Source: Accumulibacter sp.
GTDB taxonomy: Bacteria; Pseudomonadota; Gammaproteobacteria; Burkholderiales; Rhodocyclaceae
NCBI RefSeq assembly: GCF_029255285.1
Contig: NZ_JAPUVI010000087.1
Coordinates: 1 to 64,000, forward strand
Length of the DNA stretch: 64,000 bases
Direction: 5' to 3'
Positions 18,653 to 27,038 of the stretch are shown here, piece by piece. The notes under the pieces were generated by a model. The model worked only from the letters and a program-made list of their open reading frames with translations, was not told the origin of the DNA and did no database searches. Made by a program: the position numbers and the translations under genes. Each line of letters opens with the position of its first letter. Positions within the stretch are counted from its first letter, which is position 1.

Positions 18653-19441
18653 TCATCCGGCCGCCAGCGCGCGCCGCACGATGTCGACCACGAGGCGCAG
18701 GTCTTCGATCGGCACTTGGCCGGGCGCCGACGCCTGGTCGCCGACGGCGAAGCTTACCGACGAGCCGAAGGCCCAGCCGAACAAGCGGCTCAGCGAACCG
18801 TAGGCGCCCATCGACATGCTGATGATCGGCAGCTCGATGCGCCGCCTGGCGGCGACGGTCGCACCGAGCAGCGTGAGTACGTCTTCGATGACGCGCGGCA
18901 TGACCGCCACCTTGGCGATGTCGGCCCCCGCCTGCTCCATGGCCACCAGCCTGGCGACGATCTCCTCGCCCGGTGGCGTCCCGTCGAAGTCGTGGAAGGA
19001 CGCTATCAACTGCACGCCAGCACGCTGCGCGGCCTGCCGTGCGGCCTGGAAATGCCGCGCCTCGCTGCTCATCTCGTAGTCGAGAAAATCGACGCAGCCG
19101 GTCGCGCACACGGCTTCGCAGAGCGACAGGACCTGTTCTTCCGTGATTCCGGTCGGCTGCCCGCCCTCGCGCGTCGAGCGGCGGGTGAAAATGATCGGCC
19201 GCTTGCCGGCGCGTTCGCGAATCGCGCGCGCCAGAGCAAGGACGCGCGCCGTATCGGCGATTCCGGAAAAGAAATCGACCCGCCATTCGACGAGGTCGGG
19301 CCGTTTGGCGCAGACGGCGTCCAGTTCGCGCAAGAGCGACGGCTCGTCGCTCGCCACCAGCGGGGTGCAGATCAGCGGCCCGCCTCCGCCGGTCAGCGGC
19401 TGGCCGCCGAGTTCGATGATCTTGCCGAAAGTCACGGTCAT
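18653..19441 (-). CDS. aroD: Type I 3-dehydroquinate dehydratase
   Basis: A 262-residue class I enzyme converting 3-dehydroquinate to 3-dehydroshikimate. The Schiff-base lysine is Lys177 in ADIAKVAVMP, the general base is His150 in ASFHDFDGTP, and the substrate-binding EWRVD motif is at 52-56. Betaproteobacteria usually use the unrelated type II enzyme AroQ for biosynthesis, so this could be a second or catabolic (quinate) enzyme. No quinate genes are adjacent. Its ATG overlaps the TerC stop by four bases, so the two are coupled. Confidence 0.92.
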   Translation of the reverse strand: MTVTFGKIIELGGQPLTGGGGPLICTPLVASDEPSLLRELDAVCAKRPDLVEWRVDFFSGIADTARVLALARAIRERAGKRPIIFTRRSTREGGQPTGITEEQVLSLCEAVCATGCVDFLDYEMSSEARHFQAARQAAQRAGVQLIASFHDFDGTPPGEEIVARLVAMEQAGADIAKVAVMPRVIEDVLTLLGATVAARRRIELPIISMSMGAYGSLSRLFGWAFGSSVSFAVGDQASAPGQVPIEDLRLVVDIVRRALAAG

Positions 19442-20208
19442 TCCTTTGGCGTGGCTTCGTCGTGCGTATAGGCCTCGTGCAGATGCACCGGCGCCACCGC
19501 CTTTCGGCGCAGGCGGATATTCAGCATCTCGACGGCGACCGAGAAGGCCATCGCGAAGTAGATGTAGCCTTTCGGTACCTTGTGGCCAAAGCCCTCGGCG
19601 ACGAGCGCCACGCCGACGACCATGAGGAAGGACAGAGCCAGCATCTTGACCGTCGGGTGCGCCGAGACGAAGCGTCCGATGGCCGCCGCAAAGAGCATCA
19701 TCAGGCCGACTGAAGTGACGACGGCAGCGACCATCACCGCCACCTCGTCGACCATTCCCACCGCGGTGATGATCGAATCCAGCGAAAAGACGATGTCGAT
19801 GACGATGATCTGCAGGATGATAGCCGAGAAGGTGGCTTTGACCGCCGTCGAAGCGTGCCCTTCCTCACCTTCGAGCAACTGGTGGATCTCCTGCGTGCTC
19901 TTCCAGATCAGGAAGATGCCGCCGCCGATCAGGATGAGATCGCGCGGCGAGATGGCCTGCCCGAAGACGCTGAACAGCGGGTCGGTCGCGCCGACGATGA
20001 CCGACAGCAGCAGGAGCAACGCGATGCGCAGGAACATCGCCAGGAATAGTCCGAGCTTTCTCGCTTTCTCACGCGCCACCGGGGGCAGGCGGTCGACCAG
20101 GATCGAAATGAAGATAATGTTGTCAATTCCCAACACCAGCTCGAGCGCCGTCAGGGTGGCGAAGGCCAGCCAAGCCTGGGGATTGGCCAGCAGAGAGACG
20201 AAATCCAT
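19438..20208 (-). CDS. TerC-family integral membrane protein
   Basis: A 256-residue protein with about seven membrane helices. The family motif LELVLGIDNIIFISI (about 22-36) and the repeat IVFSLDSIITAVGMV (about 139-153) carry the conserved acidic residues within helices. TerC/Alx proteins handle manganese or other metals, in part at the translocon, and some accompany tellurite resistance. No other ter genes are present. The upstream leader was checked for a manganese riboswitch and none was recognised. It shares a transcript with aroD. Confidence 0.9.
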   Translation of the reverse strand: MDFVSLLANPQAWLAFATLTALELVLGIDNIIFISILVDRLPPVAREKARKLGLFLAMFLRIALLLLLSVIVGATDPLFSVFGQAISPRDLILIGGGIFLIWKSTQEIHQLLEGEEGHASTAVKATFSAIILQIIVIDIVFSLDSIITAVGMVDEVAVMVAAVVTSVGLMMLFAAAIGRFVSAHPTVKMLALSFLMVVGVALVAEGFGHKVPKGYIYFAMAFSVAVEMLNIRLRRKAVAPVHLHEAYTHDEATPKE

Positions 20209-20652
20209 GCTTGTATCCTAGGATGAGCCCGGCCCGCGGGCCGCATGGCGCCATTATAAGGAGCCTTGAGGGCTGTGGCCGTCGACTTCGACCAGCCAGG
20301 GAAAGCCCGCCGAATAATATCGATGGCATCCGACAGGCAACCGAAAAAAACGGCTTCGCGACGCGCTCGACGGTTTGTCGAAGCTAGCCTGCGCGCTGCT
20401 CAGCCTGCCGCGAGCTTGATGCGGGTTGACGAAATGCCCATTAATCAATAGAGTGCGATCTCTCGTGCAGCAACCGAGCCAATCCCGGCTATTCCGCTGC
20501 ACTCTCGCCGCTCTGCCCGCGGGTTTCCAGACCGCGCAGAGTTCCGGCCTCAGGGTAGGTTTCTCCCGCGTATTCGAGGCTTTGCACCCGCCTGTAACCG
20601 TCCATCGTCGTGCCGTTGTTTTTGGCGCGATGACCAAAGTGAAGGAGAGAGC
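20209..20652. other. Intergenic region between terC-like and transglycosylase genes
   Basis: This 444-base gap holds divergent promoters. I see a perfect TATAAT for the TerC gene (20253-20258, minus strand) and a GC-rich self-complementary GGCCCGCGGGCC in its leader. Short frames here lack ribosome binding sites or family features, and I support no gene. Confidence 0.5.
20253..20258 (-). promoter_or_regulatory. Candidate -10 element (TATAAT) for the TerC-aroD unit
   Basis: On the minus strand a perfect TATAAT lies about 45 bases upstream of the TerC ATG. No good -35 hexamer is found 16-18 bases further up, so the promoter may need an activator. Confidence 0.5.
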
Positions 20653-21336
20653 ATGTCCGCAACCATCTCGCTTAGCAGTATTTCCGGGCGTCGCATCGAC
20701 GCCACTTTAAGTTTTATTCAACACAGCATGATCGTCGTCGGGCTGATGCTTCTGCTGACGACGCTCAAACCCTTCGTCAGCAACGCTGGCGCCGAAACGG
20801 AGCCGGCGCTGCCCGTCGAGTCGCCTGCGATCAACGAAGTGGTCGCGCCGGAACCCGTGAAAACCGTTCCCGAGGCGCTGTCACCAAGCCTGCTGCGCGC
20901 CCTCGATTACGTCTCACGGCGCTACCGGGTGGCTCCCGAAGCGCTGGTTCCGGTCTTCGAAGCCGCGCAGGCGGTGGGCCGCGAGCGACGCGTCGATCCC
21001 TTGCTGATCATCGCCATCATCGGCATCGAGTCGAGGTTCAACCCGTTCGCGGAAAGCGCCTTTGGTGCCAAGGGACTGATGCAGGTGATCCCCGGATACC
21101 ACATGGACAAGGTACCGCAAGGGGCGGGCGAGCAACCGTTTCTCGACCCGGTAACCAATATCCAGGTCGGCGTACACGTCCTCGAGGAAGCGATCCGCTG
21201 GCGTGGCGGTCTGACCGCCGGCCTGCAGCACTACGGCGGCGCGGCGGACGACCCCGAAACGGCTTACGCCAACAAGGTTCTGGCCGAGAAACAGCGTCTC
21301 GAACAGGCGGCCCGCCGAGCTCCCGCGCGCGGCTGA
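20653..21336 (+). CDS. Membrane-anchored lytic transglycosylase (SLT domain)
   Basis: A 227-residue protein with an N-terminal membrane or signal segment (about 24-47), a Pro/Glu-rich linker and a C-terminal SLT domain. The catalytic glutamate is Glu126 in GIESRFNPFAES, followed by GAKGLMQVIPG, the NIQVGVHVL helix and a QHYGG motif. Such enzymes cleave the glycan backbone of peptidoglycan, forming 1,6-anhydromuropeptides. GAAGGAGAGAGC precedes the ATG. It stands alone, convergent with the carbamoyltransferase gene. Confidence 0.9.
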   Translation: MSATISLSSISGRRIDATLSFIQHSMIVVGLMLLLTTLKPFVSNAGAETEPALPVESPAINEVVAPEPVKTVPEALSPSLLRALDYVSRRYRVAPEALVPVFEAAQAVGRERRVDPLLIIAIIGIESRFNPFAESAFGAKGLMQVIPGYHMDKVPQGAGEQPFLDPVTNIQVGVHVLEEAIRWRGGLTAGLQHYGGAADDPETAYANKVLAEKQRLEQAARRAPARG

Positions 21337-21359
21337 GCGCCGGCCAGGCGAGAGGAGAG

Positions 21360-23132
21360 TCAGGCGGGCGCCGTCGGTACGCCGCCGGTCTCGCCAGCCG
21401 CCCCGTTCTTGACGACGACGATGTCTTCCATGACCAGGTACTGAAGATCCGAGCCGAAGAACATGTCGAGAGCGTCCGTGGGCGAACAGATCATCGGTTC
21501 GCCGCGACGGTTCAGCGAGGTATTGAGTACGACGCCGTTGCCGGTCAACTTTTCGAGTTCGAGCATCAGGTCGTAGTAACGTGGATTGAAGCGCCGCTCG
21601 AGAACCTGCGCGCGCGAGCTGCCGTCTTCGTGCACCACTTCGGGCACGCGCTCCCGCCAGCCGTCGGCGACCGCGAAGGTGAAGGTCATGAACGGCGCCG
21701 GATGGTCGCTACCGAGCATCTGCGGGCCGACCCTGTCGAGCATGCTTGGACAAAAAGGGCGCCAACGCTCGCGAAACTTGATCTGCGCGTTGATCCGGTC
21801 GGCAACGCCGGCGACACTGGGACAGCCGAGGATCGAGCGACCGCCCAGGGCACGCGGGCCGAATTCCATTCGCCCCTGAAACCAGGCGACCGGGTGACCG
21901 TCGGCAAGCAACCTGGCGACCCGCCGCGGCACGTCGTCCACGCGCTGCCAGGATGGCCGGGCCGCATGGCGGGCGCAGGCGGCGACGACATCTTCGTTGC
22001 TGTACGCCGGGCCCAGATAGACGTGCTCCATTTTTTCCACCGGCGCGCCGCGTTGCACCGACACGTAGGCCGCGGCACCGACCGCCGTTCCGGCGTCGCC
22101 GGAAGCCGGCTGGACGAAAAGCTGCCGCACATCCGGACGAGCGATGATCTTCTGGTTGAGCTTGACGTTCAGCGCGCCACCGCCCGAAAAGGCGAGACGC
22201 CCCGTTTCCCGCAGGATATCGCCCAGGTAGTGCTCGAGCATCTGCAGCGACAGGTCTTCGAACAGCTTCTGCATGCTCGCTGCGTAGTGGATGTAGGGAT
22301 CGTCGGCGACGTCTCCGGAGCGTCGGGGACCCAGCCAGTCGACCAGCTTCGGCGAAAAGTAGTAGCCCTTGCCGTTCTCCTTGTAGCGACGAAAGCCGAT
22401 CACGTTGGCGTAGTCCGTGTTGACCGTCAGTTGGCCCTTGTCGAACTTCGCCAGTCGCGAAAAGTCGTAGCGCGCAGGGTCGCCGTAGGGCGCCATGCCC
22501 ATCACCTTGTATTCGCCGTCGAGCATCTCGAAGCCCAGATACTCGGTCAAAGCGCCGTAGAGCCCGCCCAGCGAGTCGGGGTCGTAGAACTCCTTGATCT
22601 TGTGAATTCGGCCGTTCTCGCCGTAACCGAAAAACGTCGTGGCGTATTCGCCCTTGCCGTCGATACCGAGAATCGCCGTCTTTTCGCCGAAGCCGGCACA
22701 GTGGTAGGCACTCGCCGCATGCGCCAGGTGGTGCTCGACGGGAACGATTTCGGTCTTCTTCAGCTCGAAGCCGAGCTGTTGCAGGCACCACTCGATGCGC
22801 TTCCGGTAGCGATAAAAACGCCGGTTACCGCTCAGAATGGCGTCTATCGAACGGTCCGGCGCGTACCAGTAACGTCTCGCGTAGTGCCAGCGCGCTGGCT
22901 CGGTGAGGCTGATCGGGGCAAAGGGGATGGCCACCGCGTCGACCTGCGCCGGTTTTATCCCGGCAAACTCGAGGCAGAACTTGGCGGCCTCGTAGGGCAT
23001 GCGGTTCTTGGCGTGCTTGTCGCGAACGAAGCGCTCTTCCTCCGCCGCCGCGACGAGTTTGCCGTCGATATAGAGGGCCGCCGAGGGGTCGTGCGTCAGC
23101 GCGCCGGACAGTCCGAGTAGAGTCAGAGCCAA
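21360..23132 (-). CDS. NodU/CmcH-family O-carbamoyltransferase
   Basis: A 590-residue protein with the two-domain layout of the family. The N-terminal actin-like domain has the metal-binding VEHHLAHAASAYH (132-144) and GIDGKGEYATT; the C-terminal YrdC-like domain follows about residue 390 and carries FQGRMEFGPRALGGRSIL. These enzymes transfer carbamoyl from carbamoyl phosphate to a hydroxyl group, for example on Nod factors or antibiotics; the acceptor here is unknown. The only start upstream of the conserved LGLSG is a TTG. No sugar or antibiotic synthesis cluster surrounds it, but lipid- and acyl-transfer genes lie next to it. Confidence 0.9.
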   Translation of the reverse strand: MALTLLGLSGALTHDPSAALYIDGKLVAAAEEERFVRDKHAKNRMPYEAAKFCLEFAGIKPAQVDAVAIPFAPISLTEPARWHYARRYWYAPDRSIDAILSGNRRFYRYRKRIEWCLQQLGFELKKTEIVPVEHHLAHAASAYHCAGFGEKTAILGIDGKGEYATTFFGYGENGRIHKIKEFYDPDSLGGLYGALTEYLGFEMLDGEYKVMGMAPYGDPARYDFSRLAKFDKGQLTVNTDYANVIGFRRYKENGKGYYFSPKLVDWLGPRRSGDVADDPYIHYAASMQKLFEDLSLQMLEHYLGDILRETGRLAFSGGGALNVKLNQKIIARPDVRQLFVQPASGDAGTAVGAAAYVSVQRGAPVEKMEHVYLGPAYSNEDVVAACARHAARPSWQRVDDVPRRVARLLADGHPVAWFQGRMEFGPRALGGRSILGCPSVAGVADRINAQIKFRERWRPFCPSMLDRVGPQMLGSDHPAPFMTFTFAVADGWRERVPEVVHEDGSSRAQVLERRFNPRYYDLMLELEKLTGNGVVLNTSLNRRGEPMICSPTDALDMFFGSDLQYLVMEDIVVVKNGAAGETGGVPTAPA

Positions 23133-23278
23133 GATCGGGTTCTCAAAGGGCCAGCCATTGAATCGGCCCGTCGCGCCCAGCAGGGCCGCGAACCGCCGAA
23201 AGTTTCAAGTATACCTGCCTTGGCGCGCCGTCGACTCGTCGTCCGGGCGACAGGCGGCCGCGGCCGGCCGGTGCGCCC

Positions 23279-24154
23279 TCAGTAAGGACGCGGCTCGCCA
23301 GCCGGGCGAGTCTTGAAACGGCGATGGACCCAGTAATACTGCTCCGGCATCGTGCGCACGGCCGCTTCGATCCAGGCGTTCATGCGCCGGGTGTCGGCCG
23401 CGACATCGTGTGTGGGAAAATCTTGCCATGGCTCGCCGATCGTGACCACATAGCCTTCGCCGCCCGGCAGCAGGCGCGTCACCACCGGGACGACGGTGGC
23501 ACCAGCCAGCCGCGCCAGCCGCGACAATCCGGGAACGGTGGCGGCCGGGACGCCGAAGAAGGGAACGAAGATCGAATCGCGACTGCCGAGATCCATATCG
23601 GGCAAGTAGTACAGCGGGCGCCCGGATTTCATTGCCTTGACGCTGGCGCGCACGCTTTCCTGGCGGGACAGCAGCAGCTGGTCGCCGAAGCGGCGGCGAC
23701 CACGGTACAGCAGGCGGTCGAACAGCGGGTCCGACTGTACCGCGTAGATGCTCGCGCTATCGTGGCGCATGGCAATCGCCACGCCGCCCACATCGAGCCC
23801 GACGAAATGCGGGGCCAGCATGAGCACCGGACGTCCGGCGTCGAGCAGTAGGCGCAGCCGCTCTTCTCCCTCGACCCGCGTCAACCGCTGCAGCCTCTCC
23901 GGAGCCGCCCACCACAGCAGTCCGCGTTCGAGCATGCTGCGGCTCAGCACCTTGAAATGCGCTTTCGCCAAACGTTCGCGCTGAGGCTCGGCGAGCTCCG
24001 GGAAACATAGGCGAAGATTCACCAGCACGATGTGCCGGCGTCGCCTGGCGAGTGCGAAAAGAGCCGCCCCGAGTCCGTTACCGATACCCGCCAGGACCGG
24101 CAGCGGCAGGAAGTGCAGCAGCCACAGCACGGTGGCGAGCAAACGACTCAACAT
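23279..24154 (-). CDS. HtrB/LpxL-like lysophospholipid acyltransferase
   Basis: A 291-residue protein with an N-terminal membrane anchor (about 5-36) and the acyltransferase motif HFVGLD (His116-x4-Asp121). Later family motifs include YYLPDMDLGSRDSIFVPFFGVPAAT and EQYYWVHRRFKTRP at the C-terminus, as in the lipid A late acyltransferases. It probably adds a secondary fatty acid to lipid A at the inner membrane, although related enzymes acylate other lipids such as ornithine lipids or aryl polyenes. ATG 24154 is preceded by AAAGGT. It diverges from the FeeM-PilZ gene. Confidence 0.88.
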   Translation of the reverse strand: MLSRLLATVLWLLHFLPLPVLAGIGNGLGAALFALARRRRHIVLVNLRLCFPELAEPQRERLAKAHFKVLSRSMLERGLLWWAAPERLQRLTRVEGEERLRLLLDAGRPVLMLAPHFVGLDVGGVAIAMRHDSASIYAVQSDPLFDRLLYRGRRRFGDQLLLSRQESVRASVKAMKSGRPLYYLPDMDLGSRDSIFVPFFGVPAATVPGLSRLARLAGATVVPVVTRLLPGGEGYVVTIGEPWQDFPTHDVAADTRRMNAWIEAAVRTMPEQYYWVHRRFKTRPAGEPRPY

Positions 24155-24402
24155 ACCTTTAGGCGATCGGGACTGGCGATGCCGTCGGCTTAGCCAAACA
24201 ATCGGCGGCGTCGGCGCGGCTTTTGATAAGATGCATGCTGAGGATCTCGTGAGCACGGTTCCCGGATTGTGCCTCTTTGACCGAGATTTGGGTAAAGTAT
24301 AAGCGTCGGAAGCCCCAGCGTTTTCGGGCTTGCGGCGGCTGATTCTTGTCGGCGTCGGGGCAGTGCGCATTGCGGACGATCGCCGTTGCCGAGGGGATGG
24401 GG

Positions 24403-25713
24403 ATGATCAGAAAACTAGTCTTGCCAGTACGAAAACTGCTGCACGGCACGCTGCGGAAACTGTTCAACGTTCTCCCACAGAAGCGACGCTTCGCGGTCTA
24501 TCGCAACTTCGTCGATTGCGATCCGGCGCCGAGTGAGCGGCTGGTGCTCAAGATTGCCGAAACGCGCGAGGAACTCGAAGCGTGCTTCAGCCTGCTGCAC
24601 GACGCCTACGTCGACAGTGGCTTCATGAAACCCGACCCCTCGGGAATGCGTGTCACCATTTATCATGCCCTGCCGACGACCACGACGCTGTGTGCAAAAT
24701 ATGATGGCCGGGTGGTCGGCACGCTGTCCCTGATCCGGGAGAGTGTGCTCGGATTTCCGCTGCAGCGCATCTTCGATCTGACGGCTATCCGCGAGAAGAA
24801 GGGCAACATCGCCGAAGTGTCGGCCTTGGCAGTACACAAGAAGTTCCGCAAGACCGGCGGCAGCATCCTGTTTCCGTTGATGAAGTTCATGTACGAGTAT
24901 TGCACGACCTTCTTCGACACACGACATCTCGTTATCGCCGTCAACCCCAAGCACATCGAGATGTACGAATCGCTGCTGTTCTTCGAACGTCTGACGCAGA
25001 ACGTCGTCGAAAACTACGACTTCGTCAACGGCGCGCCAGCGGTCGGCGCCACTCTCGATCTTGGCTCGGCGCCGGAGATCTTTCGCCGGCACTATGGATC
25101 GAAACCACCGAAGCGGAATCTTTACGCTTTCTTCACCTCGGTCAAGCTGCCCAACATCAAACTGCCGCAACGACGCTTCTATACCACCAACGATCCGGTA
25201 CTGACTCCGGAACTGCTCGACTACTTCTTCAACGTCCGGACCAAGGTATTCCAACAGCTCAGCGACCGCAAGAAATGTCTGATGCACACGATCTACGACT
25301 TGCCGGCCTATCAGGCCGTTCTGCCGGCGCTCTCCGAGGGTAGCCAGGATGGCACGGCGCGACGGCGGCACCAGCGTTTTTCGGTGCGCTGCCCGGCGAA
25401 ACTGTCGCTCGTCGCGCCCGACGGCATCGAAAGCAAGGTCAATCTGGAAATCTTTCAGCTTTCGCGTTACGGCTTCAAGGCGCACGCGCTCTCTGCCATT
25501 CCGATCAACGTCTGGGGCGAAGCGATGATTCAACTGGGACCGGCAGAAGTGTCGCGCATCCAGGTTTCGGCCTCGCGGGACTCGGGCGAAGGAGTCTACG
25601 GTTTCCGCCTCGGCGAACCCGACCTGATCTGGCGCAAGTTCGTCAACGCCTTGTACAGCGGCAGCATCCACGCCGACCTGGAAAACGCGACGCGCTTCAT
25701 GACCGATCGTTGA
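24403..25713 (+). CDS. FeeM-like N-acyltransferase fused to a PilZ domain
   Basis: A 436-residue protein. Residues about 45-235 resemble the GNAT-fold N-acyl amino acid synthase FeeM: ACFSLLHDAYVDSGFM, YHALPTTTTL, VGTLSLIRE, AEVSALAVHKKFR and LVIAVNPKHIEMY. FeeM-type enzymes join a fatty acyl group, probably from acyl carrier protein, to an amino acid. Residues about 318-420 form a PilZ domain with the RRRHQR motif. The second PilZ signature is degenerate, reading QLSRYG where D/N-x-S-x-x-G is expected, so cyclic di-GMP binding needs testing. ATG 24403 has GAGGGG at good spacing. It is divergent from the HtrB-like gene; the acyl product and acceptor are unknown. Confidence 0.75.
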   Translation: MIRKLVLPVRKLLHGTLRKLFNVLPQKRRFAVYRNFVDCDPAPSERLVLKIAETREELEACFSLLHDAYVDSGFMKPDPSGMRVTIYHALPTTTTLCAKYDGRVVGTLSLIRESVLGFPLQRIFDLTAIREKKGNIAEVSALAVHKKFRKTGGSILFPLMKFMYEYCTTFFDTRHLVIAVNPKHIEMYESLLFFERLTQNVVENYDFVNGAPAVGATLDLGSAPEIFRRHYGSKPPKRNLYAFFTSVKLPNIKLPQRRFYTTNDPVLTPELLDYFFNVRTKVFQQLSDRKKCLMHTIYDLPAYQAVLPALSEGSQDGTARRRHQRFSVRCPAKLSLVAPDGIESKVNLEIFQLSRYGFKAHALSAIPINVWGEAMIQLGPAEVSRIQVSASRDSGEGVYGFRLGEPDLIWRKFVNALYSGSIHADLENATRFMTDR

Positions 25714-25757
25714 CCGCGGGTCGCGCGACATCGCGCGCGGCATGGCCCCGCGCGGTT

Positions 25758-26903
25758 CTAATCTGTCGCGTTGCCGCCGGCACGCGAAGCGCCGCCGCCC
25801 GCCTGCAGTCGCCGTCGGTAATGCGCCGGCGCCATTCCCGTCCACCGCACGAAGGCCCGATAGAAGGCGGCGGTGTCGGCGAAGCCGAGTTCGGCGGCAA
25901 CCTCCGCCACGGCCTGTCGGGTTTTCGCCAGACTGCTGGTCGCCACATCGCGTCGCAACGCGTCCTTGATCGTCTGGAAGCTCGATCCCTCGTCTTCCAG
26001 ACGGCGATGCAAGGTGCGTGGCGAGAAATGCAGGGCGTGTGCGACTTCGGACAGCGAGAGCGAAACCGGCAGTGCGCTGCGCAGTGCGTTGCGCACGCGC
26101 TGTACGATTTCGCGGTCGCGCCGGTACAAGGTCGTCAGTCGGCCCGGCGCGCCGTCGAGAAAGGTTTGCAAGGCGGTTTCGTCACGCCGGATCGGCAGCT
26201 CGAGCAGATGCGCGGCAAAGGCCGCCGTCAGCGTGTCGGCATCGAAGGTCGACCGGGCCGTGTAGATCAGGGAATAATCGTCGGCGTGTTCGGGGCGGGA
26301 ATAGGGAAAGGCCACCGAATCGAGAACGATGCCGCGCCCGACAAGCCAGGAAAAGACGCCATGCAGCAAGCGAAGAAGCCATTCGAAGGCGAAAACCCGG
26401 CCGATCGTCAGGCGGCGAGTTTCGACGATACACAGGTGCGCCTGCTCGCGCGTGCTCGCGAGGCGGACGGCAAGATCAGGAAGAACCAGGCGCAGAAAGC
26501 GAATACTGCGCTCGATGGCATCGGCCAGCGTCGGTGCGGTGATGATGGCGCGACACAGGAACTCGAACGTGCCGGTGCGTAGCGGCACCGAAAACAGGCC
26601 GAAGCCTTCGTCGTCGAGTTCCTGGTTGATCAGGTTGTACAGTTCGGCGTAGCGGTCGACTGGAATCCGCGCCGTCGGGTCGCTCAGGATCGCCGGAGGG
26701 ATGTGGGCCTGTTCCAGCAGGCGCGAACCATCGCGCCCGGAATTTTGCAGACCGGCCAGCATCCCCTGCACGAAGGCGATGGCCACCGTGGCCCTCGCCG
26801 GTGCGGGACTGGCGACGCTCGACGGCGCCGGTTCGGCGCTCCTGTTGGCGGTCTTCTCAGGGTAGGGCAAGCGTTTTCTCGCAAGACCGTGTATTGACAG
26901 CAT
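25758..26903 (-). CDS. AraC-family transcriptional regulator
   Basis: About 381 residues. An N-terminal ligand domain of the AraC/OruR-like type (about 70-255) is followed by two helix-turn-helix motifs at the C-terminus (SLSEVAHALHFSPRTLHRRL and AVAEVAAELGFADTAAFYRAF). Regulators of this subfamily often control genes for acyl-CoA or amino acid breakdown. It is divergent from icmF with only about 135 bases between starts, so icmF is its likely target; a palindrome in the icmF promoter supports this. ATG 26903 is chosen; a TTG at 26918 would add five residues. It converges with the FeeM-PilZ gene. Confidence 0.9.
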   Translation of the reverse strand: MLSIHGLARKRLPYPEKTANRSAEPAPSSVASPAPARATVAIAFVQGMLAGLQNSGRDGSRLLEQAHIPPAILSDPTARIPVDRYAELYNLINQELDDEGFGLFSVPLRTGTFEFLCRAIITAPTLADAIERSIRFLRLVLPDLAVRLASTREQAHLCIVETRRLTIGRVFAFEWLLRLLHGVFSWLVGRGIVLDSVAFPYSRPEHADDYSLIYTARSTFDADTLTAAFAAHLLELPIRRDETALQTFLDGAPGRLTTLYRRDREIVQRVRNALRSALPVSLSLSEVAHALHFSPRTLHRRLEDEGSSFQTIKDALRRDVATSSLAKTRQAVAEVAAELGFADTAAFYRAFVRWTGMAPAHYRRRLQAGGGASRAGGNATD

Positions 26904-26922
26904 ATTCCAAGTTGGCAATATT
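26894..26922 (+). promoter_or_regulatory. Candidate sigma-70 promoter of icmF with internal palindrome
   Basis: A perfect TTGACA (26894-26899) is followed after 17 bases by AATATT (26917-26922, four of six matches to TATAAT). Between them lies a near-perfect inverted repeat, ATATTCCAAGTTGGCAATAT (26902-26921), whose arms differ by one inserted base. This spot overlaps the first codons of the divergent AraC gene, so a bound protein could control both. Confidence 0.6.
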
Positions 26923-27038
26923 TACATCGTGGGCGGCGTATTGGGTAGTGGCTTTATTGTCGTCAACTTTCTACCATGGGCGTCCTTGAGCAGTTTCTGG
27001 TAACAAGACCCTTCTGATTTCTGAGGAGCGTGACCGTC

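Noticed and set aside
20209..20290. Manganese (yybP-ykoY) riboswitch before the TerC gene
   Set aside because: TerC genes often carry one, but the conserved GGGGAGUA and CCGUCAACA-like segments are not present in the leader.
26900..27038. Cobalamin riboswitch before the B12-dependent icmF
   Set aside because: The leader is too short and shows no B12-box-like sequence.
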